Shown one piece after another: positions 1 through 15,000 of a stretch of 64,000 nucleotides of DNA (positions are counted from its first letter, which is position 1; every line of letters starts with the position of its first letter). The notes beneath the pieces were generated by a model. It saw nothing but the letters and a program-made list of their open reading frames with translations. It was not told the DNA's origin and searched no databases. The stretch is from Pyrenochaeta sp. MPI-SDFR-AT-0127 (Eukaryota; Ascomycota; Dothideomycetes; Pleosporales; Cucurbitariaceae), in the NCBI GenBank assembly GCA_020747015.1, contig JAGTJM010000064.1:118768-182767 (forward strand). Direction: 5' to 3'. The translations under genes were made by a program, and so were the position numbers.

Positions 1-3000
1 GCTTCTGCTTGCTTCTGGGCCTTTTTCCTATCCTTTTTACTGAGTTTGCGGTTGAGAGTGGGCTTCTCATCGTCTACAGATTCCGAGACTTCCTGCAACG
101 GCGCTGGCTCTTCCGCTTGAGTAGGCATCGGAGCTGACTTGCTTGATTCAGGCTCGATGACAGGTCTATCGTGGGAGTCTTCAGGTGTTTCTATAGCGAT
201 TGGGTCTGCAAGTTCAGCGACAGGAGTCTGTGATTCCGATCGTTTGCCTTTGTTCTTCTTGCCTTTCTTCTTCGACGTGGGCAGTGCCCATTCATCAATT
301 TCCGGCTGAGCGCCCACTGCGGGTGTTGAGGGAGGTGGGGCATCTTCATTCTGTAGCTTCTCTTCGACAAGAGCCTGTGTTGATGCGGGGAGTTCAGCTG
401 TGACCGCCTCAGGTGTTTCTAAGGGCGTAACGAAGCTGTCGACATCGGCTATGGCTTTGTCGTCGATGACGGGCGTGGCGGCCTCAACCTTCTTCCCCTT
501 TTTCATGCCTTTTGCTTTAGGGGCAGAAAGTGCCCAGTCGTCGACTGGCATCTCCGCCTCCTCTATTGGTGTAGGTAAAAGTGCATCCTCTGCCTCGTTT
601 GGCTTCTCTTCAGCAATTTCTTCGAGAAGATTTGGAACGGTGGCGAGTGATGGTTCTTGTTCCTCAGGCTGAGCATTGGTAGTTTCAGTCTCGATAACAG
701 GAAGATCATCATTAGTTATCGGTGTTGCTGTACCGGATTTCTTCCCCTTTTTCTTACTCTTCTTCTGAGATGCAGACGGCAAGGCCCACTCATCAAAGGA
801 AGGTCCTGGTTCTGGGATTGCCTTCGATGTCATCGTTGGTTCAACCTGCTCGACTCTACGCTCTTGGGCGGGTAGTTCTTCTGGCGAAGCATCAGTTGGA
901 TTCTTGCCAAGAGTGATACTCTTCTCCGAGTCCTCGGCCATAACAACCTTGACAGCTTCGGATGGTGGAATATCAACCGCGACTGGTGTTGCTAAGCCCG
1001 ATCTTTTCCCCTTTTTCTTGTTCTTCTTTGTAGACGCAGACGGTGAGTTCCACTCATCAGAGGCGGGTTCGAGCTCGGCTGCCGGCATGTCTTTCGCATC
1101 AACGGGCTCCAATTCGCGTGTCTCATTAACAAGAGTGTCTTCTTGTGGCACAGCAAGCGAGTCATCGGTGGGCAGAATTTCCGCACCTGATTTTACAGGT
1201 ACCGCTACAGGCTCTTGTGCGATCTCAGGCAAAATCTCTGGGATGTCTTCATTGATTGGCGTTGCAGCACCAGACTTCTTTCCTTTCTTCTTGCTCTTCT
1301 TCCTGGAAAGCGATGGTGACGCCCATTCGTCGACTGAGGGCTCATGTTCGGCCACGGGGATGGAAGTAGCGTCAAAATGGCTGACTTCGTGCGTCTCCTC
1401 CGCGACAGCCTTTTCCTGAAGTGTAGAAACTGGGTCATCTTCTACTCCAATTTGCTCACTGGTGGGCTGTGCAGACGCAAGCTCTTGAGTTTTCTCGGAT
1501 TGTAAAACTAACGCCTCCTCGGTAGTGGGCGTAGCGGTGCCTGAATCCTTAGCTTTGGCCTTCTTCGCCTTTTTCTTATCTTTCTTGGACGTAGGGGTCG
1601 AAAAATCCTCCTCCAGTGGCATCTCAGGCTCAGTCGCTGGTATTGACGTTGGTACAGTTTCGACGATGTTAATAGCTTGAGCATCCAACGAAGACTCAAG
1701 CGTGGCCGCCTTGTCGACTTCGTTTTTGATCTCCGCGTCAGGCACTATCATGGGCTCCTGGTCTACTTGTTGTATCTCCGGAACGACTTCCTGAATTGGC
1801 GTGGCTGTGCCCGACTTCTTTCCTTTTCTGCCCTTCTTTTTGTCTTTTTTCGATGAGGAGAAACCCAAATCCTGTTCGGTGGGCGCTGACGGCTCGACGA
1901 TAGCTTCAGGTAGAGACTGGACACCTTCCTGCTGTGGTAATAAAATGTTCTTCTCGAGGGACAGATCATCGTCTTGTTGAACTGGAAGTGGGTCCATGAT
2001 GACTTGCTCAGGTTCTGTGATTCTCTCAGTGACAGTTGGTTCGCCTTGCAAAGTTATGGTCTCATCGATTATGTCTTGTTGAAGCTTAGGAACACCTTCT
2101 TCAACCGGCGTCGCTGTCTCAGATGAAGTATTCGTCTTCTCAGCTTTCTCCTTCGTCGAAAGCGGAGTCCCTAAATCGTCCCCGACTGGTTGCTGAGGCT
2201 CCTCAACAGTCTCGGTGATGGGCTGGACAATGTGTGATTGCTCGGGCGGAGTATCTTCGACAAGCCCTTCCTGTGCGACGAGTGGTTCCTGTGCCACTTT
2301 ATCGACCTGGATTGAACCCAAGTCCTTCGATTGAATGGGCTGAACTCCGGGATTGGCTTCAAATGAACTATCATTATCGGCTGGCAGTTTCCCCTTTCTA
2401 CCCTTCTTGTTTTTATTGGACAGCAGCGACCTCCACTGATCAGGCGAAGGATCTGCCACCTGCTGGGGCGCCGTGGAAGTGGGTGCAACTCGTTTCGTCA
2501 GTCCAAATGCTGGTTTGAGCTTTACAGAAGGAAAAGCTTCAACAATATCGACACTTGGCGATTCGATGGATGACTGCTGGATCATAACGTCTCGAGATTG
2601 ACTAAGGTCCTCGACACGTTTTGTAGAATCAAGTGGAGCTGAAATATCATCCACAGGTTTGGCAGTTGGGACGACATCGTCGAGCTTGTTGTCGAGAGGA
2701 ACGTCGCCGATAGGTTCGGGAATGCCGGTCTCTTGCACAGACTCTTCCAACGTTGATGCGCGCTTATCTTTCTTTCCCTTCGTTTTCTTCTTAGCCGACA
2801 CAGACATATCCCGCTCGTCTTCGTCCGCATTTTCTGGTTGGGGCAGGGTCGCTGTCTCAGGCTCCTCAATGGCTGTCATAGTCTTTTCAATGTGCTGAAC
2901 TTCAAATGACTGGACATCAGTCGCATCCAAATTAGTAAGAAGTTGCTCCTGAAGGTTGTCCGGCAACCGAGAATGCTCTGTTTCAGGAATCGGTTCAGAT

Positions 3001-6000
3001 TGCATCAAGGCAGGAGATTCGACGATCGGCTGGTCGACTTCAATGGTGGTGGTAGAAGTATCAGCTGAAGGCTCCTCAACCACAGATCCTCGCTTCTTCC
3101 CCTTCTTGCTCTTCTTCTCTTTCTTCGCCACAGCAGAATCCCCATTATCCACTGTGGGCTCTCCTACCTCTTTCTCCACAGAAAGAGCTCTCTCTCCCGC
3201 TTCCTTCACTTCCTCCACTTCCTCCACACTCTCTCTCGCTCTCTCCGGCTGCACGTCCGCACTCGTAAAATCAACAAACTCGCTAGCAATAACAGGAAGG
3301 GGATATGAGGTCGGTATCCCCGAGAAAGGTATAGGTGTCTCCGAAGGTATAGGGTGGGATGGAGACGGCTGAGTATCAGAAACTTTGGCTTCCTCAGGCG
3401 TCTCATGCGCTAAAAAAGGCACCGACTTATTAGATTGCTTCTTAGCCTTCTTCTTATCCTTCTTTGACGTAGACGCTGGCGTGTCGTCCTCTTCGATTGG
3501 CTTGGGCTCGCTTGTCAGCTCGTCGAGCAAGTGGGGGCTCGTTACCTGAGCGTCTCCCGGTTGCTCGCCACTTGTCGGCTCTTCGATAAGTTGCGGAACG
3601 GATGGTTGCTCCTGTTGAACGAGCTCCTTGACTACTTCCTCTGAAGGAGTGGCAGGCTGAGATGGCTCACTTTCGGCGACGGATGCACGCTTGGACTTCT
3701 TCGCTTTCTTCTTCTGCGACTTTGAGAGAACTGCTCCCGCTTCTGGTTTATCTTGCCCAACGTCCTGATCGTCGATAACAGGAGGCACAGGAGTAATCTC
3801 TTCGTTTGGCGTGGATTGTTCCGTTTCCAATGGCTGCGATTCTTCAGATACAGGGATCACATCTGCTGCTTGAGACTTCGCGGTCGCTGTAACAGCGAAG
3901 GCAGGTTGATCACCGAAAGGTGCCACGACGGCCTTCTCGTCAAGAATTAGGGGTGTAGCGATCTGTGCATCCTCAATAGAGATATTCTCCGCCTCTTCAG
4001 TTTGCTGTTCGACAGAGGTAGTAGGTTCAGTCTCAGAAATCGAGCCAAGCTTGGCCGACTTTTTGGCCTTTTTCTTGTCTTTCTTTGAAGTGGGTGCAGA
4101 GAGCTCTTCCTCAATGAGATCTTTGGGGGGTTCCTCGACTGACACAGGACCAGGAGTTGCTTGGTCTTCGAAAGGCACAATAGGTACCTCAACTTGTTCT
4201 GCATTGACTGGAACGATATTGGAATTTTCCACAAGTTGTCTGTCAGATTCATCAACCAGAGTTACTGGTGCTGAAGGCTCCGCTTCTGCGATAGACGCAC
4301 GCTTGGCAGCTTTCTTTGCTTTCTTTTTATCTTTCTTAGCCACGGGCGCGAAATCTTCTTCTTGAATACTCTCCTTCGCCAGTTCTTCAGAAACAGGTGG
4401 CGTGGAGGTAAGCTCTTCGGCAGGTCCGACGTCAGGCTGTTGCTCCTCGGCGGTTGTGAGAGGAGGCTGCTGTGCATCAAGTGGACTCTCTTTTTCTTCA
4501 ATCGGTGTTTCACTAGGAGTCGAAGGCTCGCTCTCAGCGATAGAACCACGCTTGGATTTCTTGGCTTTCTTCTTATCCTTTTTCGACAAGACGGGTGTCT
4601 CTTCCTCTGGAATTGTGTCTTGGGATAGGTTGTTGACAATTGGTGAGACAGAGGATGGCTCTTCAGTAGTGACTGTAGAGGCAGGGATTATTGACTCCTC
4701 AGTGGGTACGGTTGCAAGGATTGGCTGATTTTCAAGTAGCACCTCTTTCTCCTCAGTCGGCGTCGCCGGAATAGAGGAGGTATCATCAGCGATGGAGCCG
4801 CGCTTGGCCTTCTTCGCTTTTTTCTTATCCTTCTTAGTCAAAGGCGCGGTGTCTTCCTCTGGAGCAGCACCAAGCGACAAATCATTGGCAATTGGCGAGA
4901 TAGATGCTGGCTCTTCAGTAACTACAGAATCAGGAATTGGCTGTTGTTCGACGACGGAGGGTATAGATGATGGTTGGACATCAGGTTCAATTTCCTTATC
5001 TTCAGTCGTCGCGGGAGGGATAGAAGTAATATCCTCGACAATGGAGACACGTTTGTCTTTCTTAGCCTTCTTCTTGTCCTTCTTCGACAAAGAAGCTCCC
5101 TCATCGGCCTCAGCTGGCTCAGTGGGTAGTTCTTCGGTGGCAGGAAGAGTGGGCAGTGGTTGTTCTTCAACCGGCACATCCACTGATCGGTCTTTCAACT
5201 CTGTGGGCATAGCGGGGTTGGAAATCGAAGGGTCGTCAAGGGGTGCGTCTTTCAATTCAATTGTCGGGGTGTCCAGTGGTGTAGAGGACTCACTCACAGA
5301 AGCGCGTTTGCCCTTCTTGCCCTTCTTCTTGTTCTTCTTGGAAGTAGCCGTGTCCTCATCAACATCTTGTTTTTGCTCTATCTCCGTTGCTGGTTCCTCG
5401 ACTTGTGGTGGTGGAGCTTCCTCATTCTCAGTGAGAGTCATGGGCTCAGGCTCAAGTGGAGTTTCAAGAATCTTATCTTTGACCAAATCTGTCGTTAATG
5501 TAGCAGCATCTGGCTCGGCGGCGTCGCTAGGAGTGGCCTGTAGAGCATCGGCCTCAGAAACAACCCTAGTCTCAGGCAAGGGTGTTGCAGCAGCAGATGC
5601 ATCGACGATGCTAACTTCGGGCTCGTCCTTAGCTGTTCCATCAGGAAATAGTGGTTCTGACTCGGTGACTGGGGTCTGTGGCTCGGAGATTGACTTGCTC
5701 TTCTTACCCTTCTTTTTCTTAGCTTTCTTCGAAGTGGATGTCGCGTCTTCGACCTCAGTTGGCTGCTCGACCTGTGGTGTCTCTGGCTGCGGTGGTTCAG
5801 GCAAGGTCTGGTCATCGAAGGTTGCGCCTTCAATGGGAACCTCGAAAGAGATAGGCTCTGCCAACTGGCCCATTTCAAGAGCGAGTTCTCTTTCCAATGG
5901 TAATTCTTCGCTAGGCTCCAGCGCAGCTTTATCTTCAAATGCAGTGCTTTCAGTTGGTATTTCTGACTGAAGCGGCTCCGCCGGCAGCGCAACATCTTCG

Positions 6001-9000
6001 AGAGGTTTTTCTTCAGATGGACTATCCACGACGGGCACAGGTTGAGTGACATCAGGAATCTGCTCGGTTACGTTGTCTTGGCTAGCCTTTCCCTTTTTCC
6101 CCTTCTTCTTCTTGGCTGTCTTCGAAGTCGGCTCAACATCATGCTCAATGGCTGGCTCAATGGAGGTTGTCATGTCTCGGTCGAGTTCGTCCTGTACTAA
6201 TAACGTAGATTCAACAGGACCACTCTCAGCCAAGGATGATTCAAGAGAAGGCTGTAAGTTAATTGATGCATCAAGGTCCTCCTGCAAAGGCTGTGTGGCA
6301 TGATCGATGCTTTTTTCGACATGGGCAGGCTCCGAAGTGGGGTCAACATGACTTACTTGCTCCTCAGTAACCGGTGTGCTTGGTTCTGTATCATCTTGCT
6401 TGCCCTTCTTGCCCTTCTTTTTCTTCTTTTTAGCTTTCTGGGAAGAAGGTTCAGCGCCATCATCGTCTGCTGCAGGCTCGATCGACGCAGAGGACGTAGT
6501 GATGTCATGTACAGGCTCCTGAGGGGCAGATGCTGAGGCATCTTCTGCTGCTTGCTCAATAGGGGGCGTAATGATCTCTTGTGCAGGTTCATGGTGCGTA
6601 GACACTTGGGCATCTTCAACTTTCTCTTCAACTTTCGCCTCAGCTTGTGACGTATCGACTGGCGACGGTAAGTCAGCGACGACCTCTGATTCTTCTTTCG
6701 CACGAGGTTCATCCAGCACAGGCAAAGTAGCATCATCAACGCTTTTCTCAATGTGAGCAGGCTCCGTTGGCACGGAAAACTGAATCGTGGGCTCCTCGCT
6801 GATAGGTGTACTTGGCTCTGTGATATCGGTCGATTTTCCTTTCTTGCCTTTCTTTTTCTTGCTCTTCTTTGAAATTGCAGCCGGCTCTTCTTCGATGATG
6901 GCATCCGTGGTCTCGCGATTCTGGGTTTCATTTTCAGGGGCTGCCGCTTCTTCAATAGCCCGTTCAACTACGGTCGGTTCCGTACTAATGTCTTCCACCG
7001 GGGTTGAAGGCTTGGAGGCTTCTGGTAGTGATTCGACAGGTAAAGTGGGCGCGATACTGACGTCGGGCTCGACTTCGATAGGAACAAGAGCAGCTTCTTG
7101 AAGCACATCACTCGACACTGCCGGCGAAGTAGCATCAACGGGCTCAATTTTGGCAGATTCCTGGATGGCAGATTTTTGGGGTCCCTCGGGCTCAAGTGCA
7201 GCTTCTGGTACATCCGTAGCGCTTGGGTCAATGTCAACAGATTTGCCCTTTTTTCCTTTTCGCTTCTTTGCCTTCTTCGAAGTATCGGCTTCTTCTTCCA
7301 TAGGCGTAGCAGGCTGCGATGGCCCATCCGCCAAGTCAATTTGCGTCAACGAAGCAACGTCAACAGAAGGCTCAGCTAGTGAAGCTTCTTGTTGGGGCTG
7401 CTCATCTACAGGTGCATGGTTTTCGAAGCTGGCCTCCGCCTGAACAGGTTCGGCGGGCGTCTCGGCCAGTGATGAATCTTGCAGTGGTTGCTCCTCAGTA
7501 GGCAATACCACTTCAGGACCAGGCTCAGCTTGAACCGCATCGCTGGGAAGGTCGAGGTCGCGCTGTCCTTCGGAGACTAGTGTGCTTGGTTCAATTTCGG
7601 TAGACTTTCCTTTCTTTCCCTTCTTCTTTTTTGATTTCTTAGAAGACGAAGAAATATCTTCCTCCATAGGAGTGGACAGTCGTGATACATCCTCAGCCAA
7701 TTCTTCCTGCGTTGGCGCAATAATATCGATTGGCAATTTCGCCACTGACGTTTCTTGCAGAGGTTGGCTTTTTACAGGAGTAGTAACTTCAAGAATGGGT
7801 TCAGCTTCGACACTTTCAACGAGTGGCTCAACTTCATGCTGTTCCTCGGAAACTGGAGTGCTCAGTTCCTCATCAATTCCTTTACCCTTCTTTCCCTTCT
7901 TCTTTTTCTTGTCTTTCTTAGAAGAAGATGGTAACTCGGAATCATCGTCTACTGCCGGCTTCACAGGCTCACTGGTTGTCTGTAATGGCTCTTCACTCAC
8001 TGAAGGGGGAAGATCGAGCTGCACTGGTTCAAGTGCTTGCGAAGGCTCGTCCAGGGCTTTGTCGGAAACATCTTTTGAGGTTACGTCGTCTAGGGCAATG
8101 GTGCTCTGGGGTTGCTCCTGGGGTTCTTCAAACGAAGGCTCAATCTCCTTCTCGACGCTCTCATCTTCGATGTCTAAGGTCTTGCTCTTGCTCGCCTCGT
8201 GGACACCGACATCTGGCTCAATTGAAGTTTCTTCGACAGCTATCTCCTCAACCGGTGTCTCAATACCCTTGCCCTTCTTGCCCTTCTTCTTTTTCTTGTC
8301 TTTCTTGGCAGAAGCAGGTAGTGCCCATTGATCATCTACTGTCGGTTCCACAAGTTGGCTCGTTTCTTGCAATGGCTGCTCGATAACTGGGGTCTGACTA
8401 TCTTGTTGCAACTCGACTTGGACAGTTACAACGGGCTGTGAAGCATCCTCGGTTGACTCCATGACGTCCCTGCTCTTTGGCTCGACTGTGACGATGTCGG
8501 GCTGCAGTTGAACTTGGGCATCATCTACAGAAGGCTCTATTGCCTCCTTCTCATTGACAGGGATGTCCTGAGGCTTCACAAGTTCTTCTGAGGCTACTAC
8601 AGCTTCGACAGCCTCGTCTGTATGATCAGTCTCCTGTAGCGGGACAAATTCCTGCGTTGAAGGCTCGGCTGCATTAGAAGTCTCCACTTTCACGACCTCT
8701 TCGATCGGCGTTTCGGTGCCCTTGCCCTTCTTTCCTTTCCTCTTCTTCTTGTCCTTCTTCGAAGGGGCTGAGGCCTCATTTTCGGCGGGTTGTTCTGTTG
8801 GAGTCGATACTTCTTGCGCTGCCACATCGTCCTTCAGCAGAATTGATTTATCATCGGCTGGTACCGCTTCTGGTAGCAGGGCATCTGTAGTATCAAGTTG
8901 GGCGGGCATAGAGGATGTTTCCAGGTCTCCAAGCATATCTGAATCGTCTCGTGCTGATAATGACGGCTCAGAGGTAAGGGCGGAAGGCTCGACAACAACT

Positions 9001-12000
9001 GTTGGCAATTCAAATGCTTGCTCTATCGGAGCCACAGGTTCAGAGGCAGATGGCAAAGACTCCGCGATTGGTTCGACTTCAGCTTGGGGCGTCTGGCTGC
9101 CGCTCTTCCTCTTGCTTTTCTTGACCTTCTTTGTCTTGGGTGTGAAGCCCCACTCATCCTCCGCAGCTGCAGGTGCAATCTCAGAAGCTTCTTGAATAGC
9201 AGGAGTGAGCTCCGGCTGTACATTTTGGACTGTAACTGCTGGCTCTGGAATCATCTCTTTGATAGAAGTTGACGGTTCAGATGTAGAATCTTCGGAGACC
9301 ACTGTTGGCACTGGCAAATTCTCTGGGGCAGTGAGTATGGGGCCGGTTGATTCGTCTACCTCCACAATACTGGCTGGTGCCGCTTCCATTGGAGAAGGTT
9401 CCTGCATTGTTGTCTCTGTATGTTCAGAGAGTAGATCACCCAACTCACGCTCAAGAGCTGGCGTGCTAGGCTCCGTGATGTCTGGTGATTCCAGCTGCAC
9501 ACTACCGCGCTTGGCTTTCTTACCCTTTTTACCCTTCTTCTTGCTCGAAGTTGGTATCGCTTCCTCTTCGGCTGGCGTAGAGAGCTCTCTTTTCTCTTGT
9601 TCAGAGGCACCAGGTGGTTCAACGGCCCTGCTCTCTTGCGGCGTTTCCATCACAGCTCGATCAAGCTGTGGTTCAGGCAAAATCTCATCCTGGGGTTTCT
9701 TCAAAATCGCGGCTTCGGACATGGAAACAATTGGATCGACTACGATAGCTACATCCTTTGAGATGCTGGGGTCAAGTTGCTCGCCCCATGCTTCAACAGC
9801 GACGTCCATTGGGGCTCCGACAGAGTTCTCAACCTCAGGCTCATGTTCGACAGGTTCTGAGATCTGTACGCTAGTTCTCTTTCCTTTCTTGTCTTTCTTG
9901 CCCTTAGTATTCTTTGAGGTGGCTGACGGAGACGCGTCCACCACAATTGACTCCAAGGATTTAACAGACTTCGGCGCAGTGAAGTTTTCAGTTGGCTGTG
10001 TTTGGTCGATAGCGGGTAAGTCCTGGGTGGTTAGCGAAGATGCTTCCTCCTCATCAAATGGCGGCAGTGGCGGAAGAACCTCTACTGCATCGTTGTCAAC
10101 AGGAAGGTCTCTGTGAATCTCTGTAGGTTCTCGGAAGGGTGCAGATAAGATGTGCGGGAAGGTGAAGGATGGCTTCCCATCATCTGTGAAGAACGCAGTA
10201 TGCGGTGTGACATTTGCAGAACTCCTCGTCTCCTCAAACACCTCATTTTTTATGACATCTGTAGCTTCCGGATCGTTGACAGAGCGTACATCGGCTTCTG
10301 TTTCGACATGTAGCTGTGGCTTTGATTGTACGTCTTCAGGCTCTGATAGAACGAGTTCTTTAGCTCGAAGCGACTCATCTTCCGGCTTCTCGGTAATCTG
10401 GGAATCGAATGAAGGGCTCTTAGTCTGGACAGTCACGATGGGCTGAGACATGGGTTCGGCGTGTTCCTCAACAAAAGGCACCGAGGCAAAATTTTCTTCA
10501 TGTCTAGACTCCATATCCTTTGAGCCTACAGGTACGATCGGTGGAGGTATCTCTTTGACAGCATCCTCTGCAATAGCTGGCGCCGCAACAGGGGCGTCAG
10601 GGATCGAAGATGGGGCCTTTTTCTTGCCCCAACCAATTGCACCCCACAGACTCGTACCCCAACCCGACTTGGTTGCTACGGGCTCAGGCTCATCAATAGG
10701 CTTAGCGACTGGCTTAGAAGCAGGCTCAGGCACAGGCACAGGAACAGCGGCAGTGTCTTGGATACTAGGCTTGACGGATTCAGGACTGGCTGCAGCAAGC
10801 GGACTCGGCTCAGGTAAGGCTTCTGCAGATTGTGAGACAAACGGCTCTGGCAAGGTTATCGAATGCTGTAAAGCTGGGAGTTGCTCAACAGGTGCTGCAG
10901 CAGATGGTTCCTCTTGTCTGACCAGGAAATCCATAGCATCGACCTTGGCCGTATCCTCTTTGCTAACATCTGCAAAAATCGGTGCGAGGACATCGCGTTC
11001 GACGGTGTCTTGCTGCAATTTCGGGGAGTCTTCTTTCGACTCGATTGTTGGGCCAGAGAAGGTAGACTCATGCAGAACCTCGCCCGAATGCTCAATTGGC
11101 GCGGATGTGTTTGATTCATCTTTGACTAAAAAGTCCATAACGTTTAGGCTTGCATCGCTACCGGTATCTGCGAAAGGTGGCTCGAGAATCTCGCGCTCGA
11201 TAGTCTGTTGTTGTGGTATGGGAGCTGGCAGAATGGTCTGTTGCACAAAGTCCGCTGGAGAAGGCTCAGGCTCAGGCTGGGGTTGTTGATTACCACGTTT
11301 ACCTTTCTTGTTCTTCTTTGCTTTCTTGTCCTTCGGAGCCACTGACGATGTTGATTCGACGATAGCTTCGTCAACAGGTGTCTCTGGTCTGTCCTCAATG
11401 GCAACCTGTCGCTCTTTCTCATTTATATCGGCAGGAACGATAGAATCGATTGGCGTGGCCTCTTCGGCACTAGGCTTAGGTACGGATTCAGCGTCGATTG
11501 GCTTCTCCTCCAGCTGTTTCTGTTCCTCAACGCCTTCCAGCTTACTGGCCGTGAGATCTCGGAGTCCAACTTGTGCATCTGTCTCGAAAATCGCACGCCT
11601 GACTTCAGCACCTTGATTGCCATGCGGTGCTGTGCTTTCGAGGACTTTCTGGTGTAGCTCTTTTGAGTCCGAAGTACCGGCAGCGGGCTCACCAACGAGT
11701 GTAGCATCATCAGTGATGATTGAATCTGACTTGTTCTTTGCCCAGTCCTCTTCATTCTCGATGAAGGTCGGGATAAACTGTTTGGGTTCCAGCTGCTCTT
11801 CAATGGGAGTTGGCAGTGGCGAATCGGATATGGAGTCTTTCTTGGCCTTAGCCTTTTTCTTGGCTTTTCCTTTGCCCTTGCTATCGCGACGAAGGAGATT
11901 TGGATCAGGCTCGACTGGTGTTTGAATGGTAGCGGGCTCAATCTTCTTCTCCTCGATCGCAGGCTTCAACTCCTCCACTGGATCTTCGAACCAGCCTTCC

Positions 12001-15000
12001 ACAGCCATGGCAGTGTCCGCTTCCTGAATCTTCTGGAGATCCTCAGCAGTGAGTTCTTTCGGGGGCGAAGCACTCAAATCGATGCTCTTATCCTTAGAGC
12101 CCTTCTTACCCTTCTTGCCCTTCTTTGTACTGGATGGGGGGGCTTGGTTGAGAGTTGGGCGAATCGGCTCAGGCTCTGATCCCTCAACGGGTACTGACTG
12201 TGCTGCGGCATGCATGGTCTCGTCGTCGAGATCTCCTCCCATGAAGTCATCAGATTTGTATCCAGCTGGCGATGGGGAACGGTGTCGTAATGCGGCAGCG
12301 GTCAGACCTCCTATTGCTGTGCCAAGCGCAGCGCTTTGGAGCCGCGAGGTCATTGTCGTTGGTGACGAGTCTCCACTACGAGCAGAGAAGATATCGCGCA
12401 TTTTGGAATCGTCAAGAGGCGCACTTGGGGCAAGACCTGATGTGGGTGCAGGCAACTCGTCGACTGAACTACCGCGCTCTTTAGCCTTCACATGCTCAAG
12501 CGCTGCAGCAAGGACATCGTGAGGAACACCACCAGTCTCCTGGGGGAGATGTGGAACACCATCAGGGAAGTCAGAGGCCTTCGGTGTTGCCTGCCCAGAG
12601 TCGTCGACTTCCTCCACTTCACGATCTGCGAGCTCAGGATGCTGCAGCTCAGGCCCGGGTTGCGGAGATATGAGGTCTGAGACAACACTAAGAGGATCGA
12701 AGAAAGGATCATCCGAAATCACACTGGCGCTCATCTGAGGCGATTCGAGTGCAGACTCATACTCTACGTCTGTCTCCGTTGCAGACTCGGCGCGAGATGG
12801 GCTCCCACTGGATGGCAGAGATGGCAACACTTCATCGAGGTTATCAGATTTGCGATTGCGCTCGACAAGATACAATGGCCGGAACTCACGGGAGGTTTTG
12901 AATTCGGCAGAGTGAGACTTTGCATGGCGATTGCGAAGAGGTGAGCTTCCAGGAAGAGAGCTAGACGTCGACTCGGGCTCAACAACAGCGTCACGCTGTA
13001 CACTAGGAGAACCAGGAGGCTTGCGAAAGCGGATGGGCACAGCCGTTGACGACAAACGTCGTTCAGAAAAGTGCGATGATGGGCGAGCAGCTTCTGGAGA
13101 TCGAAGTGGAGAACTGGGCCTTGAGAGCGGCAGTGGAGGGTATTCATCCGGGAAAGCTTCGAGCTGCCATGGTTGCAACCCTGTGAGTCGTGTCAACAAA
13201 GCACGACTATCTTCAAAGGACAGTTCAGGTGGTGTCCGGGGACGATCGATACCTCCAGGTGCGGTAAGGAAGCCGTGACTATTGTCAAGAGTCGGCAAGG
13301 GATATTCGGGCCGATCTCCAGGGATGATGCCACTATCCTCATGTGTCTGGGTTGCAGACTCACTTGCGGGCAGTGGAGTTGTAGTGGCTTCGGCCACTGC
13401 CCGATTGCCTAAAAAAGACTGTGGTTCTTGTTGATCATCGGCACGCGAGGGCGAGATTCGAGGGTATGAGCGATCCTATAAACACAACATCAACATTCAT
13501 TCTAATTACATTCAAAACAACAATGCTACCGCGCATAAGAAGAGCGATGTACCTTGTCGTCATACGAATCCCTCCTGTCACTTTCCCCTCTTTCGGAGCG
13601 ACTGCTCCTCTTTTCGCGACGGCTGCTGCTCGAAATGGTTGAGCGAACATCATCGTCGTCTGAACCGTACGTTGAACCGCGGTCCGACCGATGCTTTCTC
13701 CTACGATGCCGGCGTTCTTCATCATCATCATCCTTCGACTTGGAAGACTTGCTAGAAGTCTCCGCCAAGTTTTCCTTCGACTTGCTGAACAGTCCGAACA
13801 AACCACTTGAACGCTTTTCCTTTTCCTTCTCCTTCTCTTTCTCTTTCTTGGAGCTCCGGTCATCATCGTAGCGAGATGTTGATGAAATGACGGATGCGTT
13901 GTCATCGTCTGCATCCCGTCTTGATCGTCTTCTTGACGACTTTCTGTCATCAAATAGATCGCCTGGTTCAGACGCCGCGGACGAGCGAGACCGACCTTTG
14001 CTCTCTACAGATCCATCTCTCTCGCTCTCTCGCCTCTTGTGCTTGCGTCTTCGCTCCCCGTTTGCTTCAGAACGAGCCTCTGAGATCGTGGACTTCGTAT
14101 CCCAGTCGTCAGATCGCTCATCAGTCTCGCGACGGCGATGTCTCCGCTGTCGTTCACCGCCTTCATCCAGTTCGTAGCCGCGATCACGGCTTTGCTCTCG
14201 ACTCTCGGACTTGGCTTCCCGACGTCGACGACGCCTTTCTTCGCGATCAGGGTCGTCATATCTGCTGTTCGAAGAAACCACTGATCTCATGTCATCATCG
14301 TCGTACCTGTTACGTGATTTTGTGGCGTCGTCATCGTATCTGCTTTGTGAGATCGAGTCTTCCGCATTGTACTTGACATCGTATTTGGGCGACTCAAGGG
14401 CCTTGGCTTTAGACTTCTCCCTTTCTTCAGAACCCGCAGAAAAGAACTCATCAGAGTCTCGCTCGGCGGGCTCCTTGCGTGGTAAATCATCAGGGGCGTA
14501 GTAGCCGGAGTCATACACGTCTCGAGAGATTACAGGCTCTGGTGCAATGGTCACAGCGGAACCCATTGGTGGGTGAGGAGCCTCAACAAGCGGCTGCTCA
14601 GCTGAGACAACTGGCCGCTTTTGGGACCCCATGTAATCCTCGTACTTCATCTCTGTCCTAAGCGGAGATCCGATTGTAGGCGAAAACTTGCCGCTACTGT
14701 GTCTTTTATCCTTTTTCCGCTGAGGTGTCTTGACATCAGCCAATTCTTCAACATCTTGGAAAGCTGCACTTGGAATCGTATTGAATGGAACGCTGTCATC
14801 AAGCACGCGGGTACCATTGGGAGGAGACACTGGCGTTCCGCGATTGGTATACCTGTCTGCAGACTCGAGGTTGTGTCTCGCATGTTCACGGTCAGAAGCC
14901 AATCTCTCTTGATCCTGCTTCATAGCGGAGCCCATAAGGGCAGCGAAACCGCCAGCCATGGCGGCTGCTGCTACTTTGCTGCTGCTACTTTCACCAGACC

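Noticed and set aside
4792..5970. 392-codon plus-strand open frame and similar plus-strand frames (for example 7582-8331, 9205-10116, 10450-11289)
   Set aside because: They are antisense to the repeat exon of the giant gene. The Lys-rich cores read as Phe-rich (FFPFFFF) on the other strand, and periodic codon bias removes stops. They are shadows.
6353..6967. Minus-strand open frames of 60-204 codons across 1-13450
   Set aside because: All lie in a different minus frame from the continuous exon and consist of shifted repeat codons (Arg/Ser-rich). The true frame has no stop up to the window edge.
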